From contig NZ_CAMFKW010000037.1 in NCBI RefSeq assembly GCF_945957345.1, positions 1 to 55,707 on the forward strand: a stretch of DNA of 55,707 bases, in the 5' to 3' direction. How positions within the stretch are numbered: the stretch's first letter is position 1; each line of letters opens with the position of its first letter. Under the pieces are notes generated by a model. The model had not been told where the DNA came from. It worked only from the letters and a program-made list of their open reading frames with translations, and made no database searches. Made by a program: the position numbers and the translations under genes. Origin of the DNA: an uncultured Allobosea sp. (GTDB lineage: Bacteria; Pseudomonadota; Alphaproteobacteria; Rhizobiales; Beijerinckiaceae). Shown here in pieces: positions 7,738 to 16,021 of this stretch.

Positions 7738-8583
7738 ATGAACGGAACAGTCTCGAAGCTCGCGGCCCAGGCGAGCGGGGTTTTAGTGGGGGCGCTGGTT
7801 CTGGCCGCGGTGCCGAGTTTTGCGCAGGCCGCGGCGGAGCGAGTGGTGCTGGCGCCGCATCGCGCAGTCTACGATCTCGTGCTCGACAACGGCAAACCGT
7901 CCGGCAATATCGAGACCGCCAAGGGCCGCATCGCCTATGAGTTCACAGGCGATGCCTGCGAGGGCTATGCGCTGTCCTTCCGGCAGGTGACGCAGCTCGG
8001 CACCGAGGCCGGGCCGCGTCTGATCGATGCCCGCACCACCAGTTTCGAGGCCGGTGACGGCGCGAATTACCGCTTCAAGACCGAAAGTTCGACCGGTGGC
8101 GCCCAACCGGACACCGTCGACGGCACTGCTCAGAAGAACGGCAGCGGCTACGAGGTGAAGCTGCGTCTGCCCAAGACCGAGACCCATCGCGAGGCGAGCG
8201 ACGCCCTGTTTCCGAACGCGCAGATGAAGGCCGTGATCCAGGCCGCGCGCGCCGGGCAGAAGACCCTGAGTGTCAGGCTCTATGACGGCGCGAATTCCGG
8301 CAAGGAGGTCTATGACACACTCTCGATCATCGGGAAGCGGATCGAGGCCGAGCCTTCCGAGAAGCCGTTGCAGCGCCCCGAATTCGAGAAGATGGCGCGC
8401 TGGCCGGTGACGATCTCCTATTTCAAGGCGGGTTCCGGCGAATCGACGCCGTCCTACAGCATCACCTTCGAGCTCTACGAGAACGGCGTCACCGGCGCGA
8501 TCCGGCTCGATTACGGCACCTTCGCGTTGCGCGGCACGCTCACGCGTCTGGATCTTCTTCCTCAGGAATCCTGCGCGAAATAG
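7738..8583 (+). CDS. eipB: EipB family cell-envelope integrity protein (DUF1849)
   Basis: A 281-residue periplasmic protein with an N-terminal signal peptide (hydrophobic stretch [21 protein letters not shown], cleavage near Ala30). The mature part shows [55 protein letters not shown] and a late Cys, as in EipB (DUF1849) beta-spiral proteins. EipB contributes to outer-membrane integrity in Brucella and relatives. Two cysteines, one in GDACEG and one at QESCAK, could form the conserved disulfide. Its 3' end overlaps the 3' end of dinB on the opposite strand by 44 bp. Confidence 0.87.
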   Translation: MNGTVSKLAAQASGVLVGALVLAAVPSFAQAAAERVVLAPHRAVYDLVLDNGKPSGNIETAKGRIAYEFTGDACEGYALSFRQVTQLGTEAGPRLIDARTTSFEAGDGANYRFKTESSTGGAQPDTVDGTAQKNGSGYEVKLRLPKTETHREASDALFPNAQMKAVIQAARAGQKTLSVRLYDGANSGKEVYDTLSIIGKRIEAEPSEKPLQRPEFEKMARWPVTISYFKAGSGESTPSYSITFELYENGVTGAIRLDYGTFALRGTLTRLDLLPQESCAK

Positions 8584-9889
8584 CAGGCTCGGATGCGCGG
8601 CGCTGCGGCAGTCTCAGGCTCAGGCCCTTGCCGATTGCCTCGTCGCCGAAGCGGGCACGCAATTTGTCGAGCGCGCCTTCCATCGCCTTCAGGCGCGGCG
8701 TCGCGGTGTCAGCGAGGTCGCCATGGTCGGCGGCTTCCGGCGGGCTGAAATCGCTCGCGCCGATGCCGATCAGGCGATAATGCGCGCCGCCGCATTCGCG
8801 CTTCAGGAGATCGCGCCCGGCGGCGAAGAGGCGTGCGGCAAGCTGCGTCGGCTCCGACAGGCGGGCGGCGCGGGTGATGATGTGAAAGTCCGCCGTCTTC
8901 AGCTTCAGGGTGATGGTTCTGCCGGCAAGCTCCTGCGCCTTCAGCCTTTTCGATGTCTTCTCGCAGAGCCGCCACAGGATCGGTTCCAGATCCTCGAAGC
9001 GCGTGAGGTCGACGTCGAGCGTCGTTTCGCTGGAGACACTCTTGGTCTCGCGCTCCGGTGTGACCTGACGGGGATCGACGCCGTTGGCGAGGTTCTTGAG
9101 GCGCGGGCCGTCCTTGCCGGCGAGCTTGAAGAGCTTGTCGACGGGTGCTTCGCGCAAGTCACCGATCAGCTTGAATCCGCCTTCCGCCAGCCTCGCGACG
9201 CCGGCCGGGCCCATGCCGGGGATGAGGCTGATCGGCTTCCCCGCGAGGAAAGCCACGGCTTCGGCCCTGCCAATAATCGAGAAGCCGCGTGGCTTGTCGA
9301 GGTCGGAGGCAACCTTAGCCAGGAACTTGGCATAGGAGAGCCCAACCGAGATGGTGATGCCGAGTTCGGCTTCGACATGCCTTGCGAAGCGCGCCAGCGT
9401 CACCGCGGGGCTGGCATGGTGGAGGCGTTCCGTACCGGAAAGATCGAGGAAGGCTTCGTCGATCGAGAGCGGCTCGACCAGCGGCGTCAGTTCGCGCATG
9501 AGCTGGCGGACTTCCCGGCCGACGGAGACATACTTTGCCATGTTCGGCTTGACTACCACGGCGTCCGGGCAGGCCTTCAGCGCCTTGAACATCGGCATGG
9601 CCGAGCGCACGCCATAGGTGCGGGCGATGTAGCAGCAGGTCGAGACCACGCCGCGCTTGCCGCCGCCGACGATGACCGGCTTGTCCTGCAGGCTCGGATC
9701 GTCACGCTTCTCGATCGTGGCGTAGAAGGCGTCGCAGTCGATATGGGCCAGGCTGAGCGAATCCCGCTCGTCATGGCTGAGCAATCGCGGCGAGCCGCAG
9801 GCCGGGCAGCGTTTCGCTGGCCCGGATGAGTCGTGGTCCGCCAGGCAATCGCGGCAGAGCCAGCGCGGCGATGGCGCGCCCGCGCTCAA
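8540..9889 (-). CDS. dinB: DNA polymerase IV (DinB) with an N-terminal zinc-ribbon-like extension
   Basis: A Y-family translesion polymerase. The conserved blocks [17 protein letters not shown] (metal Asp), [32 protein letters not shown] (catalytic Asp-Glu) and [16 protein letters not shown] are all present. Upstream of the palm are two CxxC pairs at residues 12/15 and 28/31, a zinc-ribbon-like extension seen in many alphaproteobacterial DinB proteins. The chosen start is TTG 9889, overlapping the DUF3572 stop as TTGA. No ATG lies between this point and the CxxC motifs. The frame stays open further upstream, but that part is shadow of DUF3572. The product would be 449 residues. Confidence 0.88.
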   Translation of the reverse strand: MSAGAPSPRWLCRDCLADHDSSGPAKRCPACGSPRLLSHDERDSLSLAHIDCDAFYATIEKRDDPSLQDKPVIVGGGKRGVVSTCCYIARTYGVRSAMPMFKALKACPDAVVVKPNMAKYVSVGREVRQLMRELTPLVEPLSIDEAFLDLSGTERLHHASPAVTLARFARHVEAELGITISVGLSYAKFLAKVASDLDKPRGFSIIGRAEAVAFLAGKPISLIPGMGPAGVARLAEGGFKLIGDLREAPVDKLFKLAGKDGPRLKNLANGVDPRQVTPERETKSVSSETTLDVDLTRFEDLEPILWRLCEKTSKRLKAQELAGRTITLKLKTADFHIITRAARLSEPTQLAARLFAAGRDLLKRECGGAHYRLIGIGASDFSPPEAADHGDLADTATPRLKAMEGALDKLRARFGDEAIGKGLSLRLPQRRASEPAISRRIPEEEDPDA

Positions 9890-10176
9890 GAGAAGTCGTC
9901 CGGCTCCGGCCCGGCGAGGACGCGCCTGGCATCGGCGACGATTTCGGGATTCAGCCTTAAATTTCCGGCAAACTCCAGCAGGAGCGAATCGCTTGAGCCG
10001 ATATGGTCGAGCACGGCTGCCAGAAAGCCGGGCTCTCCGGCAGCCTGGCGCAAATTGGCCGGGTTGAGGCCGGTCACGCTCAGAAAGGGCTCGATCCGCT
10101 CGGGTTCGGAGGCCAGGAAGGCGAGGGCCTGCAGTGCCAGCGCCTCGGCCTCGTCGGTGGTCGGTCGTCGTATCAT
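9886..10176 (-). CDS. DUF3572 family protein
   Basis: A 96-residue acidic, mostly helical protein. The pattern [20 protein letters not shown], then [24 protein letters not shown] and [10 protein letters not shown], is typical of DUF3572. Its function is unknown. In many Hyphomicrobiales it sits just before dinB, as here, where the stop overlaps the proposed TTG start of dinB. Start ATG 10176. A divergent promoter region of about 130 bp separates it from divK. Confidence 0.82.
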   Translation of the reverse strand: MIRRPTTDEAEALALQALAFLASEPERIEPFLSVTGLNPANLRQAAGEPGFLAAVLDHIGSSDSLLLEFAGNLRLNPEIVADARRVLAGPEPDDFS

Positions 10177-10307
10177 GGGGGCGGAGTCGCGTATCCGGTT
10201 TGCGTTTCGTCAATAGCTCGCGTGCTAAGCAATCATCTGATGACGCCGCCATTTTGGAAAGCCCGCCATCGGCGTGAGCGATCCTGGCGCAATTGAAGGG
10301 CGGCCTG

Positions 10308-10676
10308 ATGAAGACGGTTCTGATCGTCGAAGACAACGAGCTCAACATGAAGCTCTTCAACGATCTGCTCGAAGCCCATGGTTATGCGACGCTGAAGACG
10401 TCGGATGGCATCGAGGCGATCGAGCTGGCGCGGACACATCATCCGGCGCTGATCCTGATGGACATCCAGCTTCCGGAGGTCTCCGGGCTCGAGGTCACCA
10501 AATGGATCAAGGAGGATGACGACCTGAAGACGATTCCGGTCGTCGCGGTAACGGCCTTCGCGATGAAGGGCGACGAGGAGCGGATCCGGGAAGGTGGCTG
10601 CGAGGCCTATCTCTCCAAGCCGATCTCGGTCGCCAAGTTCCTGGAGACCGTCCGCACCTATGCCGGCGCGGCCTGA
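10308..10676 (+). CDS. divK: single-domain response regulator DivK
   Basis: DivK is a receiver-only regulator that controls cell polarity and the CtrA pathway in alphaproteobacteria. The 122-residue receiver begins [20 protein letters not shown], carries the phosphoacceptor Asp52 in [10 protein letters not shown], the Thr switch in AVTAFAMKG and the Lys in AYLSKPIS. I place the start at ATG 10308, with AAGGGCGG upstream, instead of the TTG at 10293. The next gene, pleD, follows after 18 bp; the divK-pleD order is the classic arrangement. Confidence 0.92.
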   Translation: MKTVLIVEDNELNMKLFNDLLEAHGYATLKTSDGIEAIELARTHHPALILMDIQLPEVSGLEVTKWIKEDDDLKTIPVVAVTAFAMKGDEERIREGGCEAYLSKPISVAKFLETVRTYAGAA

Positions 10677-10694
10677 GCCGGCGAAAGCACAGCC

Positions 10695-12071
10695 ATGACC
10701 GCCCGCGTCCTCGTCGTCGACGACATTCCCGCGAATGTGAAGCTGCTCGAAGCCAAGCTCTCGGCCGAGTATTTCGGCGTGGTCACGGCGACGAACGGGC
10801 GCGATGCGATCGCGCTTTGCGAGCGCGGCGAGGTCGATATCGTCCTGCTCGACGTGATGATGCCCGGCATGAACGGGTTCGAAGTCTGCCGTCGGCTCAA
10901 GGGTGCGCCGGCGACCGCGCATATTCCGGTCGTCATCGTCACGACGCTCGACCAGCCCCGCGACCGCCTGCAAGGGCTCGATGCCGGTGCCGATGATTTC
11001 CTGACCAAGCCACTCGACGACACGGCGCTTTTCGCCCGCGTGCGCAGCCTGGCCAGGCTGAAAGCGATGACCGACGAGTTGCGCAGCCGTGCGGTCGCCT
11101 CCGTCCGCCTGGGCATCGCCGATCCGCTGGCGACGGCGGCTGCCGAGACCGGGCTCAATGGCCGCGTCCTCGTGATCGAGGACCGCCCGAGCGCCGCCGA
11201 ACGGGTGCAGAGCGCGCTTTCGGCCTTTCATGCCGTGGAAGTCGAGAGCGACGCTCAGCAGGCGCTGATGCGCGCCGCCGAGGGCGATTTCGACGCCGTG
11301 GTGGTCAGCCTCGGCCTGGAGGGGCAGGACGGCCTGCGCCTGTGCAGCCAGCTACGCTCGCTGGAGCGCACCCGCAACGTCTCCGTGCTGCTGATGGGCG
11401 AGGCCGAGGACCGCGAACGCATCCTGCGCGGCCTCGAGATCGGGGCGCATGATTTCCTTCTGCGGCCGATCGATCGTAACGAGTTGCTGGCGCGCGTGCG
11501 TACCCAGGTACGCCGCAAGCGCTTCACCGAGCGGCTGCGCGACAGCGTGCAGTCCTCGATGGAAATGGCGGTGATGGACCAGCTCACCGGGCTGCACAAT
11601 CGCCGCTTCATGGATAACCGGCTGGCGGTGATGTTCGACGAGTCGGCGCTGCGCGCCCGTTCGCTCTCGCTGCTCGTGCTCGACATCGACCATTTCAAGT
11701 CGGTCAACGACAGCTGGGGCCATGATGCCGGCGACGAGGTCCTGCGCGAATTCGCCGACCGGGTCCGCGCCTGCACGCGCGGCATCGATCTCGTGGCCCG
11801 CATGGGCGGCGAGGAGGTGGTGGTCGTGCTGCCCGATACCGGGCGCGATGCTGCCTATCGCGTGGCCGAGCGCATCCGCGAGCGGGTCGAGAGCACGCCT
11901 TTCGCGGTCCAGAACAACACCCGCGACATCAAGGTGACGGTCTCGGTCGGGGTTTCGAACCGGCGGGCAGGGGATGCTTCCTCCGCCGATATGATGAAGC
12001 GCGCGGACGATGCGCTCTACCGGGCCAAGGCCAGCGGCCGCAATCGCGTGATCGTCGCCAGCGCGGCGTAA
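10695..12071 (+). CDS. pleD: PleD-type diguanylate cyclase response regulator (REC-REC-GGDEF)
   Basis: PleD makes cyclic di-GMP when its first receiver is phosphorylated. In 458 residues the order is: REC1 (VLVVDDIPANVKLLEAKL, acceptor Asp in VLLDVMMPGM, Lys in FLTKPLDD), REC2 (about residues 155-270) whose acceptor position is not Asp (VVVSLGLEG), so it is an adaptor, and GGDEF (residues 295-455). The catalytic motif is GGEEV with Val where Phe is usual. The inhibitory site RGID lies five residues before it, matching the canonical RxxD I-site, so product inhibition is expected. It is cotranscribed with divK. Confidence 0.92.
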   Translation: MTARVLVVDDIPANVKLLEAKLSAEYFGVVTATNGRDAIALCERGEVDIVLLDVMMPGMNGFEVCRRLKGAPATAHIPVVIVTTLDQPRDRLQGLDAGADDFLTKPLDDTALFARVRSLARLKAMTDELRSRAVASVRLGIADPLATAAAETGLNGRVLVIEDRPSAAERVQSALSAFHAVEVESDAQQALMRAAEGDFDAVVVSLGLEGQDGLRLCSQLRSLERTRNVSVLLMGEAEDRERILRGLEIGAHDFLLRPIDRNELLARVRTQVRRKRFTERLRDSVQSSMEMAVMDQLTGLHNRRFMDNRLAVMFDESALRARSLSLLVLDIDHFKSVNDSWGHDAGDEVLREFADRVRACTRGIDLVARMGGEEVVVVLPDTGRDAAYRVAERIRERVESTPFAVQNNTRDIKVTVSVGVSNRRAGDASSADMMKRADDALYRAKASGRNRVIVASAA

Positions 12072-12530
12072 GGGCTCCTGGACCGAAGCCCGCTCCAGCT
12101 TCGTTCTCGAAGGGTGCCGGCCCAGCCAATGAGCGTATGCCTGGGCGTTTTCAAGCAGTCTTCAAGTTTATTCTCAGTTCGTTGCGCCATATCTCTGATG
12201 TCGCGCGATGAAATGCTTTGACGTTCGCTTGTTAACCGTGAGCTTTAAACTTATCGAGTAGGGTTAATGATCGATGAATGGCGCCGATCGATCGGATTTG
12301 ATTGATTCGGATGCGCTGCATTGTACATGTTTGTGCGACGCAGCGGTCGCAAGGATCGCTCGAAAATGCCCCTCGGGAGCTCAGGTCCGCCGCATCTCCT
12401 GGGAAACCGAAGGGCTCGGCCGGTCGGTGACGGATTTCTGGCCTCCTCAGAACCGTCGCCGGCCGGCCACCATGCGTTGCTTGGTTTATTTTGCCGCAAT
12501 CGCGCGAATACTTGATTTTGCTATCCAGCC
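12072..12530. other. 459-bp non-coding stretch after pleD, partly AT-rich
   Basis: No gene is supported here. From about 12150 to 12310 the sequence is clearly richer in A and T than its surroundings (for example GTTAACCGTGAGCTTTAAAC and clustered GATCGAT motifs at 12270-12300). Short open frames on both strands have no recognisable domains. The stretch may hold the promoter of the decayed gene that follows, or be a scar of past rearrangement. Confidence 0.5.
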
Positions 12531-12931
12531 TTGATCGCGCGGCGCCGGCTCGCCTTCACCGAGTTCTGGGGCCAGAACGTCAATCTCGCCGTCATCGACG
12601 AGATCGCGGCGCCGGACATGTTCCTGCAGTACTCGTTGCATGAGCCGCGGCGCGGCCGGGCCGACATCAGGGCTTTCATGACCGATTTCCGCGCTGCGTT
12701 CCCGGATCTCAATTTCTGGGGCACGCGGAACTCATTGCCGAGGGAGACTATGTCACCGGCCGGTGGGAAGGCGGCGGCACGCATACCGGAGCGGCCTTCG
12801 ATGACTTCCTGCGGGGCTACGAAGCCCTTCCTGCCGCGACCGGGCGCAAGATGCGTTTCACCGGCACGACGGTCCTGAAGGCGGTCGACGGCAAGATCGC
12901 TGAGGAGATCGGCCTCGTCAAGGCGGCCTGA
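12531..12931 (+). pseudogene. frameshifted SnoaL-like / ester cyclase family protein (NTF2 fold)
   Basis: The first part (frame from 12531) reads AFTEFWGQNVNLAVIDEIAA and ADIRAFMTDFRAAFPDLNFW, a clear SnoaL-like (NTF2-fold) N-terminal half. Near 12720-12725 the match jumps by one base into another frame and continues with HAELIAEGDYVTGRWEGGGT, HTGAAF and GKIAEEIGLVKAA, ending at TGA 12931. The join fits a single-base loss. The N-terminus may also lack a few residues, since no ATG precedes the match. A strong terminator follows. Either the gene is broken or there is a base error in the assembly; rereading one base would decide. Confidence 0.78.
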
Positions 12932-12966
12932 TCCGAGCCGGCGCGTCCCGGTTCGGCCATGGGCAG

Positions 12967-12997
12967 GGGCCCGCACTCCCGGCGCGGGCCCATTTTT
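12967..12997 (+). terminator. Rho-independent terminator after the SnoaL-like pseudogene
   Basis: GGGCCCGC (12967-12974) pairs perfectly with GCGGGCCC (12984-12991), loop of 9 bases, followed by A and five T (12993-12997). It sits 36 bp after the pseudogene stop, which suggests the gene was once a normal transcription unit. It also insulates ada from upstream transcription. Confidence 0.8.
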
Positions 12998-13124
12998 CCG
13001 TTTCGACACCGGCCCCGCACGGCAGGAATCGGGTGGGAGCGAATTCGATTTGGCAGCAAGGATCGGAGCGTGACGGATGTGGATCGCGGGCACGGTCAGG
13101 TTGGAACGAGCCGAGACGACAACT

Positions 13125-14216
13125 ATGACAATTTTTGCGAGATCCACATCACTGCAATCTGTGGCGCCACTGTCGGTCGCGGAAGACCCGCGTTGGACCC
13201 GCATCGCCGCACGCGACAAGACCGCCGACGGGCAGCTCTGGTATTCCGTCGCGACGACCGGGGTCTATTGCCGCCCATCCTGCCCGTCGCGGACGGCCAA
13301 TCCCAGGAATGTCGCGCTGCACGATACGCTGGAGGGTGCTCGGGCCACCGGGTTTCGGCCGTGCCGGCGCTGCAATCCGGATGGTCCCTCGCTCGAATGC
13401 GAAAACGCGGCGCTGATCGCCAGAGCTTGCCGGGTTATCGAGGAGAGCGAGGAGGAACCCTCCCTCGAGCATCTGGCGGATGCGGTCGGGCGCAGCCCGA
13501 GCTATTTCCATCGCATGTTCAAGGCGACAACCGGGCTGACGCCGAAGGACTATGCCGCGGCCGATCGGGCGAGGAAGCTTCGCCACGGCCTGGATGCCGG
13601 CGGCAGCATCACCGAGGCGATCTATGATGCCGGCTTCAATTCCAGCGGCCGCTTCTACGAGAAATCCACCGGCATGCTCGGGATGACGCCGTCGCAGTAT
13701 CGGGCGGGCGGCGCCAATGAGGAGATCAAGTTCGCGGTCGGCCAGACCTCGCTCGGCGCGATCCTCGTGGCGTCGAGCACGAAGGGCGTTGCCTCGATCC
13801 TGCTCGGCGACGACCCCGACGCACTGGTCCGTGACCTTCAGGATCGTTTCCCGAAAGCGCGCCTGATCGGCATGGACCGCGAATACGAGGCGCTGATCGC
13901 CCGCGTCTGCGGGTTCGTGGAACATCCCGATGTCGGCCTCGACCTGCCGCTCGATGTTCGCGGAACCGCCTTCCAGCGGCGGGTTTGGCAAGCTCTTCAG
14001 GAGATTCCTGTCGGTGAGCGGGTTTCCTATGCGGAGATCGCGCGCCGCATCGGGGCGCCGAGCTCGACGCGCGCCGTCGCCGGCGCTTGCGCCGCCAACA
14101 GGCTCGCAGTCGCGATCCCCTGTCATCGCGTCATCCGCAGCGACGGCGACCTCGCCGGCTATCGCTGGGGCATCGAACGCAAGCGCGCGCTCATTCAGAA
14201 GGAAGCCGCTGCATGA
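13125..14216 (+). CDS. ada: Ada: bifunctional methyltransferase and transcriptional activator of the adaptive response
   Basis: Ada repairs methylphosphotriesters and O6-methylguanine and, once methylated, activates alkylation-repair genes. With the start at ATG 13125 the product has 363 residues. The N-terminal zinc domain has C49 and C53 (GVYCRPSCPSR) and C80 and C83 (PCRRC); C49 is the methylphosphotriester acceptor. An AraC-type helix-turn-helix follows (LEHLADAVGRSPSYFHRMFK), then the methyltransferase domain with the acceptor motif PCHRV and the arginine-finger region. An in-frame GTG at 13077 is possible but adds an unconserved leader. The stop overlaps the next gene's ATG (ATGA). Confidence 0.92.
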   Translation: MTIFARSTSLQSVAPLSVAEDPRWTRIAARDKTADGQLWYSVATTGVYCRPSCPSRTANPRNVALHDTLEGARATGFRPCRRCNPDGPSLECENAALIARACRVIEESEEEPSLEHLADAVGRSPSYFHRMFKATTGLTPKDYAAADRARKLRHGLDAGGSITEAIYDAGFNSSGRFYEKSTGMLGMTPSQYRAGGANEEIKFAVGQTSLGAILVASSTKGVASILLGDDPDALVRDLQDRFPKARLIGMDREYEALIARVCGFVEHPDVGLDLPLDVRGTAFQRRVWQALQEIPVGERVSYAEIARRIGAPSSTRAVAGACAANRLAVAIPCHRVIRSDGDLAGYRWGIERKRALIQKEAAA

Positions 14217-14962
14217 ATGCGAAACTTGCCACGCTCGCCACGGTCTCTGCGGATGGATCCGCAGAGACACGGGTTTCCGCCTATGACTGGGCCGCGCTCG
14301 GCAATGAGCTCGACAATTTCGGCTGCGCTATCCTGTCCGGGTTGCTGACACCGGACGAGTGCCGCTCCCTGGCGGCGCTCTATCCCGACGAAAGCCATTT
14401 CCGCAGCCATATCATCATGGCGCGGCACGGCTTCGGCAAAGGGGAGTACCGCTATTTCAAGTATCCGCTCCCCGACATCGTCGGCGGCCTCAGGACGGCG
14501 CTCTATCCACATCTGGCCGGCGTCGCCAATGCCTGGAACGCCCGCATGGGGATCGATGAGCGCTATCCGCGTGAGCACTCCGCGTTCCTGGAGCAGTGCC
14601 ATGCCATGGGGCAGGGCCGCCCGACGCCGCTGCTCCTTCAATATGTCCCCGGTGACTTCAACTGCCTGCACCAGGATCTCTATGGCGATCTCGCCTTTCC
14701 CATCCAGGTGGCGATCCTGCTCTCGGAACCGGGCCGCGATTTCACCGGCGGCGAGTTCGCCCTGACCGAGCAGCGGCCGCGCATGCAGAGCCGGGTCGAG
14801 GTCGTGCCGCTCCGGCAGGGCGATGCGGTGGCCTTTGCGGTCCATAACCGGCCGGTGCAGGGCTCGAAGGGAAATTATCGCGTGAACCTGCGCCATGGTG
14901 TCAGCCGTGTCCGGTCGGGCATGCGCCATACCGTCGGCATCATCTTCCACGACGCCCGATAA
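14213..14962 (+). CDS. 2OG-Fe(II) oxygenase family protein, translationally coupled to Ada
   Basis: A 249-residue non-haem iron dioxygenase of the COG3826-like group. Iron ligands are readable: His153 and Asp155 in CLHQDLYGD and the distal His228 in LRHGVS. Arg238 in RSGMRHT is the likely 2-oxoglutarate ligand. It starts at ATG 14213, inside the ada stop codon (ATGA), so it should be made with Ada in response to DNA alkylation. It is not AlkB by its motifs. The context implies an alkylation-damage role, but the substrate is not proven. A stem-loop follows the stop. Confidence 0.82.
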   Translation: MNAKLATLATVSADGSAETRVSAYDWAALGNELDNFGCAILSGLLTPDECRSLAALYPDESHFRSHIIMARHGFGKGEYRYFKYPLPDIVGGLRTALYPHLAGVANAWNARMGIDERYPREHSAFLEQCHAMGQGRPTPLLLQYVPGDFNCLHQDLYGDLAFPIQVAILLSEPGRDFTGGEFALTEQRPRMQSRVEVVPLRQGDAVAFAVHNRPVQGSKGNYRVNLRHGVSRVRSGMRHTVGIIFHDAR

Positions 14963-15015
14963 CGGCGGCGACCAGCGTTTCGGCTGAATGGTTCAAGCCC
15001 GGAACAGACGAGAAT

Positions 15016-15039
15016 GCCCTGGCAGATTGCTGCCGGGGC
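15016..15039 (+). terminator. stem-loop after the ada-2OG oxygenase operon
   Basis: GCCCTGGCA (15016-15024) pairs with TGCCGGGGC (15031-15039), nine pairs with one G-T, loop of six, followed by a short pyrimidine tract (GTTCTCTC). It lies 54 bp after the oxygenase stop and before the livF fragment, so it probably ends the ada transcript. Confidence 0.55.
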
Positions 15040-15090
15040 GTTCTCTCGCGGCGCGGCAATCGCAGCAGCGATGTCGGTTCAGACGGAAAG

Positions 15091-15308
15091 GCTATTGCGG
15101 CCGGCGTCGTGCCGATCTCCTCGCCATCGAGCCGCGCCGATCCGCCCTGCACCGGCAGCAAGCCCATGATCGCGCGCAGCGTCTTGGTCTTGCCGGCGCC
15201 GTTGCGGCCGATCAGGATCGTCGTCTTGCCCGATCTCAGCCCGAGCGAAACCGAGCGCAGCACCTGCACGCCGGCGATCGCGGCGCTTACTCCTGCGATC
15301 CGAAGCAT
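15091..15308 (-). pseudogene. livF: LivF-type ABC ATPase, N-terminal fragment (first of two halves)
   Basis: From ATG 15308 this reads as the first ~72 residues of a branched-chain amino acid ABC transporter ATPase: VLRSVSLGLRSGKTTILIGR followed by Walker A NGAGKTKTL, then LLPVQGGSARLDGEEIG and TTPAAIA. Homology stops abruptly at the GCTA at 15091-15094. Past that point the frame stays open to 14940 but encodes unrelated residues. The start overlaps the end of the livG fragment, the usual livG-livF arrangement. The other half of the gene is at 16019-16455 on the opposite strand and continues it in frame. It cannot make a working ATPase. Confidence 0.85.
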
Positions 15309-15430
15309 AACGCCACTCCCACGACGTTACGCGGCACCCGTTCGTCCTTGAACATGACCGAGGGCGGCCCCTCCGCCATGACGCTGCCGGAATCCCAGAC
15401 GAAGACGCGGTCGGCGTTCCGCAACGCATT
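15287..15430 (-). pseudogene. livG: LivG-type ABC ATPase, C-terminal fragment
   Basis: The last ~45 codons match the end of a LivG ATPase: ADRVFVWDSGSVMAEGPP and the following helix with FKDERVPRNVVG, stop at 15287. The normal upstream parts (Walker A, Q-loop, signature, Walker B) are missing. The sequence just before the match, from about 15430, belongs to the 5' flank of ogt. The 3' end overlaps the livF start by 22 bp, as in intact liv operons. The upstream boundary is approximate. Confidence 0.78.
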
Positions 15431-15511
15431 TCGATTTGAAAGCAAGACCCGGAGAGGCCCGGCCTCACAGGGGTCTAATGTTCGACGCGTAAATTTGAAA
15501 AGGTCGGACCA

Positions 15512-16021
15512 ATGCGTGAGATCATTCGCTTTGCCTGGGGGATCAGCTCCCTTGGCGATTTTATCGTCGCCATGTCCGACAAGGGCATCGTGGCGCTCGA
15601 ATTCGGCTCCGCGCGAGACGCGCTGGAGGATGCCTTGCGGACCCGCTTTCCGGATGCCCATCTGCACGAAAGCGATAGCGAGCTCGCAGGCGTCGTCGCG
15701 ACGGCGGCGGCCCAGATCGACGATCCTGCAAGCGATTGCGACCTGCCGCTCGATCTGCGCGGAACCGCCTATGAGGTGAAGGTCTGGATGATACTGCGGG
15801 AGATTCCGGCCGGCCAGACGACCAATTATGGGGCGCTGGCCACCAGGCTCGGCACACGCGATCCGCGTGAGGTCACGCAGGCGATCGCCAACAACGCGGT
15901 CGCCGTCATCGTCCCCTGCCATCGCGTCATCAAGAAGGATGGCTCCATCTCGGGCTATCGCTGGGGTGTCCAGCGCAAGCGCGCATTACTATCGCGCGAG
16001 CAAGGCACGCAGGAGCACTAG
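15512..16021 (+). CDS. ogt: methylated-DNA--[protein]-cysteine S-methyltransferase (Ogt/MGMT)
   Basis: A 169-residue suicidal O6-alkylguanine-DNA alkyltransferase. It has the N-terminal alpha/beta domain, the DNA-binding helix region REIPAGQTTNYGALATRLG, and the acceptor motif VIVPCHRVIKKDGSISGYRW; Cys in PCHRV takes the alkyl group. It lacks the Ada N-terminal domain. The start is ATG 15512. The stop TAG (16019-16021) coincides with the TAGC at which the livF C-terminal half begins. It lies between the two livF halves and near ada, so the cell has two MGMT activities here. Confidence 0.9.
   Translation: MREIIRFAWGISSLGDFIVAMSDKGIVALEFGSARDALEDALRTRFPDAHLHESDSELAGVVATAAAQIDDPASDCDLPLDLRGTAYEVKVWMILREIPAGQTTNYGALATRLGTRDPREVTQAIANNAVAVIVPCHRVIKKDGSISGYRWGVQRKRALLSREQGTQEH

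Noticed and set aside
9890..10360. Long N-terminal extension of DinB (frame open to 10360)
   Set aside because: The extension lies over DUF3572 in another frame and is Arg/Pro-rich shadow sequence.
12150..12270. TTAA-spaced motifs resembling a CtrA box after pleD
   Set aside because: TTAA and TTAA are nine bases apart, not the seven of the CtrA consensus, and no gene start follows closely.
12274..12534. Open frames of 80-90 codons in the gap after pleD
   Set aside because: They have no recognisable domain, overlap each other on both strands and lack a ribosome-binding site.
14940..15090. Continuation of the minus-strand livF frame
   Set aside because: The frame stays open but residues no longer match any ABC ATPase and overlap the oxygenase 3' end and its stem-loop.
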